Source: Klebsiella aerogenes KCTC 2190 (GTDB lineage: Bacteria; Pseudomonadota; Gammaproteobacteria; Enterobacterales; Enterobacteriaceae). From it: 64,000 nucleotides of DNA. The stretch spans positions 4,994,780-5,058,779 of the forward strand of contig NC_015663.1 in the NCBI RefSeq assembly GCF_000215745.1, read 5' to 3'. A program made the position numbers and the translations under genes. Position 1 is the first letter of the stretch, and every line of letters starts with the position of its first letter. Of the stretch, positions 59,357 to 64,000 are shown one piece after another. The notes below the pieces were generated by a model. The model did not search any database, was not told the origin of the DNA, and saw nothing but the letters and a program-made list of their open reading frames with translations.

Positions 59357-60245
59357 GCGCTTCACAATGTGATTTCACCTCTTGATATAACAAACGCACC
59401 GCGGCAGAGAGCTGTTTGCGGTGCGGACAAATCATGTTCAGCGGCGTTAAATCGCCCTGAAAGTCCGGCAGCAACCGCACCAGACGCCCTTCCCGCAGGT
59501 CGTCGCTGACATCAAGAAACGATTTATAAGCGATCCCCTCCCCGGCTACCGCCAGCCGACGGATCACCTCCGCATCATCGCTCATAATCGCGCCGTTCAT
59601 CTCCACGGTATGCACTTCATTACCTGAAATCAGCGGCCAGCGGTCAAAAGGGCGGCCGCGTAATACGTACAACAGCGCGCTGTGCCGGGATAACTCCTCC
59701 AGACTACTGATTTGACCGTGGCGGGCAACCCACTGCGGTGAAGCCACCAACACCCGACGGTTTTCCGGCGCGACGGGCAGCGAGATAAACGAAGCGTCTT
59801 CGTGGTAGCCGTAGCGAAAAGCGACATCCACCGGATCTTTAAACACGTCGGTCAGATGATCGGAAAAGTGCAGCCGCAGGCGCAACGCCGGGTGACGTTC
59901 GCGAAAAGCGCAAAACACCTTGAGCAGCAGGTTACGTCCAAGATCGGATGGCACGGCGATTTGCAGCGTGCCGCGGACTTCATCCCCCGGCGCCTGAATT
60001 TTCTGTAACCCGGCCTGTAGGGTATCAAGCATCTGGGTGGCGTAGGGCAGCCAGGTTTCGCCCTCCGGGGTCAGGCGCAGGCTACGGGTCGAACGAGCAA
60101 AAAGGCGAATGTTGAGCGTCGTCTCCAGGCGTTTTATCGCCGCGCTGACCTGCGCTGGCTGCTGCCCCGCTTCTCGTGCCGCCTCGCTAAAACTGCCTAA
60201 CGCCGCCGCGCGGACAAATAAGGTCAGATCTTCCAGCCTGAACAT
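59346..60245 (-). CDS. LysR-family transcriptional regulator
   Basis: The 299-residue protein starts FRLEDLTLFVRAAALGSFSEAAREAGQQPAQVSAAIKRLETTL, a LysR winged helix, with an effector domain of the DmlR/AaeR-like group (VAFRYGYHEDASFISLPVAPENRRVLVASP). It is convergent with the adenine permease and divergent from the rcnB-like gene by 183 bp. No specific target is visible. Confidence 0.92.
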   Translation of the reverse strand: MFRLEDLTLFVRAAALGSFSEAAREAGQQPAQVSAAIKRLETTLNIRLFARSTRSLRLTPEGETWLPYATQMLDTLQAGLQKIQAPGDEVRGTLQIAVPSDLGRNLLLKVFCAFRERHPALRLRLHFSDHLTDVFKDPVDVAFRYGYHEDASFISLPVAPENRRVLVASPQWVARHGQISSLEELSRHSALLYVLRGRPFDRWPLISGNEVHTVEMNGAIMSDDAEVIRRLAVAGEGIAYKSFLDVSDDLREGRLVRLLPDFQGDLTPLNMICPHRKQLSAAVRLLYQEVKSHCEALSA

Positions 60246-60428
60246 GCCAAGTCTCCCCTGCTTCAGAATGCTCCCAAAATAGCGATTTACCGCCTAACAA
60301 CGCAAGCGGGTCAAGACTTCAGCCGTGTTTTGCTTACACTTTTTAAAAAACCAGTGCTTGCCATTTCAGCAGCGCTTCAGGAATGATACGAGGCTGCTAT
60401 TTTGAGTCCAGGTAATATTGAGGAAAAT

Positions 60429-60746
60429 ATGCGTAAAACAAAAATGATGCTTCTGGGCGTACTTCTTGCCAGCGCCAGCGCAAGCTGGGCGGCGCCGGCC
60501 TCCGGGATTGAACAGTATGCGATGAAAGAATTCACCGCTGATTTTACCCAATTTCATATTGGCGATACCGTGCCGGCGATGTACCTCACTCCAGAGTACA
60601 ACATCAAACAGTGGCAATTGCGTAACCTGCCCGCGCCGGATGCCGGCAGTCACTGGACCTATATGGGCGGCAACTACGTTCTGATCACCGACACCGAAGG
60701 CAAGATCCTGAAAGTGTATGACGGCGAGATCTTCTATCATCGCTAA
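60429..60746 (+). CDS. RcnB-family small periplasmic protein
   Basis: The 105-residue precursor has a signal peptide (MMLLGVLLASASASWAAP) and the RcnB-like core, including VPAMYLTPEYNIKQWQLRNLPAPDAGSHWTYMGGNYVLITDTEGKILKVYDG. RcnB in E. coli contributes to nickel and cobalt homeostasis and also sits between thiM and mrp, so this may be the positional counterpart, but rcnR and rcnA are not next to it here. ATG at 60429 has GAGGAAAAT upstream. Confidence 0.85.
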   Translation: MRKTKMMLLGVLLASASASWAAPASGIEQYAMKEFTADFTQFHIGDTVPAMYLTPEYNIKQWQLRNLPAPDAGSHWTYMGGNYVLITDTEGKILKVYDGEIFYHR

Positions 60747-61191
60747 GTCCTCGACGCAGGCGCAATTGCGCATTCGCCCCGGTCGCGCCAGCGACTACCC
60801 TCGCCTGCGTCAGCTGTTTCTTGACGCGCGTCTTGCCTCATGGACATGGCTTAACGGCGATCAATGGCGGCTGGAAGATTTTGATGCCGTGGTGCAAGAC
60901 GAACAGCTATGGGTCGCCGAATGCGGCGATGTGCTGGCAGGATTCGCCTCGGTGTGGGTTATCGACAACTTCCTGCATAACCTGTTTGTGGATCCGCAGT
61001 GGCAGGGAAAAGGCGTCGGTAGCCTGCTGCTGGAACAGGTTCAGCGCTCATTCAAGCGCAGTGGTACGCTGAAGTGTCTGTCGCGAAATGAAAACGCCCT
61101 GCGCTTCTACCAGCATCACGGCTGGAAACTCGAAGCCCAGGGCGCGTCTCCTGACGGAGATTATTGGCTGATGCGTTACACCCAGCCTTAA
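60718..61191 (+). CDS. GNAT-family N-acetyltransferase
   Basis: The product has the GNAT core LRIRPGRASDYPRLRQLF, WVIDNFLHNLFVDPQWQGKGVGSLLLEQV (motif A, acetyl-CoA binding QGKGVG) and LKCLSRNENALRFYQHHGWKLE. The substrate is unknown. The ATG at 60718 overlaps the end of the rcnB-like gene by 29 bases; no other ATG precedes the domain, so a non-ATG start nearer RIRPGR is also possible. Its end overlaps convergent mrp by four bases. Confidence 0.85.
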   Translation: MTARSSIIAKSSTQAQLRIRPGRASDYPRLRQLFLDARLASWTWLNGDQWRLEDFDAVVQDEQLWVAECGDVLAGFASVWVIDNFLHNLFVDPQWQGKGVGSLLLEQVQRSFKRSGTLKCLSRNENALRFYQHHGWKLEAQGASPDGDYWLMRYTQP

Positions 61192-62297
61192 ACGGCGCGG
61201 AAGGCGATCTCGCTCGGGATAACCTCGCCCTGCCAGTACATCTGCGCCGCCACGCGTCCCGCCAGCTGGCGATAGATATCGGTAAACTCGCTTTCCGGAC
61301 GCGCAATAACCGTCGGTGTACCTTTATCCAGATCTTCACGCAGCGTGATATGCAATGGCAACTGGCCTAGCAACTGAGTGTGGTACTTCGCCGCCAGCTT
61401 CTCGGCGCCGCCAGTGCCAAAGATAGGTTCGTGGTGGCCACAGTTGCTGCAGATATGCATGCTCATGTTTTCCACGATGCCTACGACCGGCACTTCTACT
61501 TTCTCAAACATCACGATGCCTTTTTTGGCGTCGATCAGCGCGATGTCCTGCGGCGTCGTCACCACCACCGCGCCGGTTACCGGAATGTTCTGCGCCAGGG
61601 TCAGCTGGATGTCGCCCGTTCCCGGCGGCATATCCAGCACCAGGTAATCCAGATCCGGCCACAGCGTCTCCTGCAGCATCTGCATCAGCGCCTTGCTGGC
61701 CATCGGGCCGCGCCACACCATGGCGTTGTCATCGGTCACCAGATATCCGATGGAGTTCGTCGCCAGGCCATACTTCATAATCGGCGCCATATGAGTGCCG
61801 TCCGGCGATGTCGGGCGGCTGTCTTCCGCACCAAGCATGGTCGGAATCGACGGGCCATAGATGTCGGCATCAAGGATACCCACTTTGGCCCCTTCCGCCG
61901 CCAGCGCCAGCGCGAGGTTGACGGCGGTAGAGGATTTTCCCACCCCGCCTTTACCGGAACTGACGGCGATGATGTTTTTCACGCCATTAATACCCGGCTG
62001 GTTTTTCACCCGCTTCAGGGTGGCGATACTGTGAGAGAGCTTCCAGTCGATGGCTTTCGCGCCGGTGATACGCAGCAGCTCGGCGCTGCATTGCTCCTTC
62101 AACGCCTCAAACGCGCGGGTCCAGACGAACGGCATTTGGATCTCGATATGCACGGTATCGTCAAGCCAGGCGACATGGTGCAGCGCCTTTAGCGTGGTGA
62201 GGTTATGTTTCAGGGTTGGGTGCTGGAAATTAGCCAGAGTCCCGGCGACCATCGCGCGTAGACGTTCGGGGGATTTGGCCTGGGATTGCGAACTCAT
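61188..62297 (-). CDS. mrp: Iron-sulfur cluster carrier ATPase Mrp (ApbC)
   Basis: Mrp is a P-loop ATPase that binds and transfers iron-sulfur clusters. The 369-residue protein has the deviant Walker A SSGKGGVGKSST near residue 110, VGILDADIYGPSIP, the MSMHICSNCGHHEPIFG segment with the CXXC cluster-binding cysteines, and an N-terminal DUF59-like part. The ATG at 62295-62297 (MSSQSQAKSPERL) follows AGGAGT. It is divergent from metG with 151 bp between, as in E. coli. Confidence 0.97.
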   Translation of the reverse strand: MSSQSQAKSPERLRAMVAGTLANFQHPTLKHNLTTLKALHHVAWLDDTVHIEIQMPFVWTRAFEALKEQCSAELLRITGAKAIDWKLSHSIATLKRVKNQPGINGVKNIIAVSSGKGGVGKSSTAVNLALALAAEGAKVGILDADIYGPSIPTMLGAEDSRPTSPDGTHMAPIMKYGLATNSIGYLVTDDNAMVWRGPMASKALMQMLQETLWPDLDYLVLDMPPGTGDIQLTLAQNIPVTGAVVVTTPQDIALIDAKKGIVMFEKVEVPVVGIVENMSMHICSNCGHHEPIFGTGGAEKLAAKYHTQLLGQLPLHITLREDLDKGTPTVIARPESEFTDIYRQLAGRVAAQMYWQGEVIPSEIAFRAV

Positions 62298-62448
62298 CCC
62301 GACTCCTTTGTTATTGTGAGTTGATTCTTGTCCGTTAAGTTTACCTGAAAGGGAATAATTCCCCCACAATAAGCTTTGGGCTTACCAAATTATTGCCTTT
62401 CAGGTAACATCAAAAGCCCTTTTTACAACAGAAGATGTAATGCCCACT

Positions 62449-64000
62449 ATGACTCAAGTCGCGAAAAAAATTCTGGTAACGTGCGCGCTGCCGTACGCCA
62501 ACGGCTCTATCCACCTCGGCCACATGCTGGAGCACATCCAGGCTGATGTCTGGGTCCGTTACCAGCGAATGCGCGGCCACGAAGTCAACTTCATCTGCGC
62601 CGACGACGCTCACGGCACCCCGATTATGCTGAAAGCGCAGCAGCTTGGCATCACTCCGGAGCAGATGATTGGCGAAATGAGTCAGGAGCATCAGACCGAT
62701 TTTGCCGGTTTCGATATCAGCTACGACAACTACCACTCGACGCACAGCGACGAGAACCGCGAGCTGTCGGAGCTTATCTATACCCGTCTGAAAGAAAACG
62801 GTTTTATTAAAAACCGCACCATCTCTCAACTCTACGACCCGGAAAAGGGCATGTTCCTGCCGGACCGTTTCGTCAAAGGCACCTGTCCGAAGTGTAAATC
62901 TCCGGACCAGTATGGCGATAACTGCGAAGTCTGCGGCGCCACCTACAGCCCGACTGAACTCATCGACCCGAAATCCGTGGTGTCCGGCGCGACGCCGGTG
63001 ATGCGTGAATCTGAGCACTTCTTCTTCGACCTGCCGTCCTTTAGCGAAATGCTGCAGGCGTGGACCCGCAGCGGTGCGCTGCAGGAGCAGGTGGCGAACA
63101 AAATGCAGGAGTGGTTCGAATCCGGCCTGCAACAGTGGGATATTTCCCGTGACGCGCCGTACTTTGGCTTTGAAATTCCCAACGCGCCGGGCAAATACTT
63201 CTACGTCTGGCTGGATGCGCCGATCGGTTACATGGGTTCCTTTAAGAATCTGTGCGACAAACGCGGCGACACCACCAGCTTCGATGAATACTGGAAGAAA
63301 GATTCCAGTGCCGAGCTGTATCACTTCATCGGTAAAGATATCGTGTACTTCCACAGCCTGTTCTGGCCGGCCATGCTGGAAGGCAGCAACTTCCGTAAGC
63401 CGACCAACCTGTTCGTTCACGGCTATGTCACGGTAAACGGCGCCAAGATGTCTAAATCACGCGGTACCTTTATCAAAGCCAGCACCTGGCTGAACCATTT
63501 CGACGCCGACAGCCTGCGCTACTACTACACCGCTAAGCTCTCTTCGCGCATTGATGATATCGACCTGAACCTGGAAGACTTTATCCAGCGCGTTAACGCC
63601 GATATCGTTAACAAAGTGGTGAACCTGGCTTCGCGTAACGCCGGCTTTATCAATAAGCGCTTCGACGGTATGCTCTCCGCCGAACTGGCTGACCCGGCGC
63701 TATATAAAACCTTCACCGATGCGGCTGCCGCTATCGGCGAAGCGTGGGAAAGCCGCGAGTTCGGTAAAGCCATCCGCGAAATTATGGCGCTGGCCGACGT
63801 CGCTAACCGCTATGTTGACGAGCAGGCGCCGTGGGTGGTGGCAAAACAGGAAGGCCGCGACGCCGACCTGCAGGCAATCTGCACCATGGGGCTGAACATG
63901 TTCCGCGTGCTGATGACCTGGCTGAAGCCGGTTCTGCCGGGGCTGAGCGCGCGTGCTGAAGCGTTCCTCAACACCGAGCTGAGCTGGGACGCCATCCAGC
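62449..64000 (+). CDS. metG: Methionyl-tRNA synthetase MetG, 5' part
   Basis: MetG charges tRNA-Met and initiator tRNA. The frame begins [19 protein letters not shown], has the class I HLGH signature at about residues 22-25, the zinc knuckle [21 protein letters not shown], and [11 protein letters not shown] (the KMSKS loop). It runs off the window after 517 codons of an expected 670 or so, missing the end of the anticodon domain and the C-terminal dimerisation domain. Confidence 0.97.
   Translation, partial: MTQVAKKILVTCALPYANGSIHLGHMLEHIQADVWVRYQRMRGHEVNFICADDAHGTPIMLKAQQLGITPEQMIGEMSQEHQTDFAGFDISYDNYHSTHSDENRELSELIYTRLKENGFIKNRTISQLYDPEKGMFLPDRFVKGTCPKCKSPDQYGDNCEVCGATYSPTELIDPKSVVSGATPVMRESEHFFFDLPSFSEMLQAWTRSGALQEQVANKMQEWFESGLQQWDISRDAPYFGFEIPNAPGKYFYVWLDAPIGYMGSFKNLCDKRGDTTSFDEYWKKDSSAELYHFIGKDIVYFHSLFWPAMLEGSNFRKPTNLFVHGYVTVNGAKMSKSRGTFIKASTWLNHFDADSLRYYYTAKLSSRIDDIDLNLEDFIQRVNADIVNKVVNLASRNAGFINKRFDGMLSAELADPALYKTFTDAAAAIGEAWESREFGKAIREIMALADVANRYVDEQAPWVVAKQEGRDADLQAICTMGLNMFRVLMTWLKPVLPGLSARAEAFLNTELSWDAIQ

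Noticed and set aside
61380..62192. A 270-codon plus-strand frame opposite mrp
   Set aside because: Antisense shadow of mrp with low-complexity His/Arg-rich sequence.
62410..63420. A 336-codon minus-strand frame opposite metG
   Set aside because: It lies fully antisense to metG coding sequence and has no domain or promoter support.
1..64000. CRISPR arrays, insertion sequences, prophage genes, tRNA or rRNA genes
   Set aside because: None was seen on either strand: no regularly spaced repeats, no transposase or integrase frames, and no recognisable tRNA folds or rRNA segments.

Overview
The window is chromosomal DNA of an enteric bacterium, almost certainly Klebsiella or the closely related Raoultella. 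The evidence is a Klebsiella-type capsule (cps) locus in the order galF-cpsACP-wzi-wza-wzb-wzc-wbaP, the paired D-arabinitol (dal) and ribitol (rbt) operons described in Klebsiella, and a backbone gene order (yegH-asmA-dcd-udk-alkA-yegD-mdtABCD-baeSR-trhP-cyaR-yegS ... fbaB ... thiD-thiM ... mrp-metG) shared with E. coli. The species is not decided from sequence alone.

Layout. (1) 1-12,226, minus strand: the 5' half of a capsule locus. galF, the phosphatase gene cpsACP, a leader carrying a JUMPStart/ops element, the surface-assembly genes wzi-wza-wzb-wzc, the initiating transferase wbaP (interrupted by an in-frame TGA), two complete family-2 glycosyltransferases and a third cut by the window edge. 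The DNA below about 8 kb is strikingly AT-rich compared with the rest. (2) 13,075-34,461: conserved core. yegH; asmA, dcd, udk; alkA (one-base frameshift); yegD; a type I toxin-antitoxin unit Ibs/Sib too small for ordinary gene calling; the mdtABCD-baeSR efflux and envelope-stress operon; trhP; the sRNA CyaR; yegS. (3) 34,496-44,887: the dal and rbt operons, transcribed outward from central regulators and bounded by dalT and rbtT, which form a nearly identical 1.2-kb inverted repeat. (4) 44,951-47,850: fbaB, then thiD-thiM under a TPP riboswitch. (5) 47,958-60,746: an accessory block with an AT-rich DUF1493/STM2901-like pair, a small lipoprotein, two paralogous secreted alkyl sulfatases flanking an IprA-like regulator, a universal stress protein, an adenine deaminase and permease with a divergent LysR regulator, another LysR regulator and a small RcnB-like secreted protein. 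(6) 60,718-64,000: a GNAT acetyltransferase, mrp and the 5' part of metG.

How the genes work together. Region 1 makes and exports a surface polysaccharide: WbaP would load the first sugar on undecaprenyl phosphate, glycosyltransferases extend it, Wza/Wzb/Wzc control polymerisation and export, and Wzi holds capsule at the surface. The TGA in the WbaP catalytic motif predicts capsule loss unless it is read through or is a sequence error. Region 3 takes up and oxidises two pentitols to D-xylulose and D-ribulose and phosphorylates them for the pentose phosphate pathway. The ade-permease pair imports adenine and converts it to hypoxanthine.

I found no clearly unprecedented system. The strongest second-look items are the wbaP nonsense codon, the self-compensating dal/rbt inverted repeat, the paired 19-bp inverted operator arms between rbtR and rbtD, the Ibs/Sib unit, the duplicated alkyl sulfatase block with distinct palindromes, and the uncharacterised gene pair at 47.96-48.82 kb.
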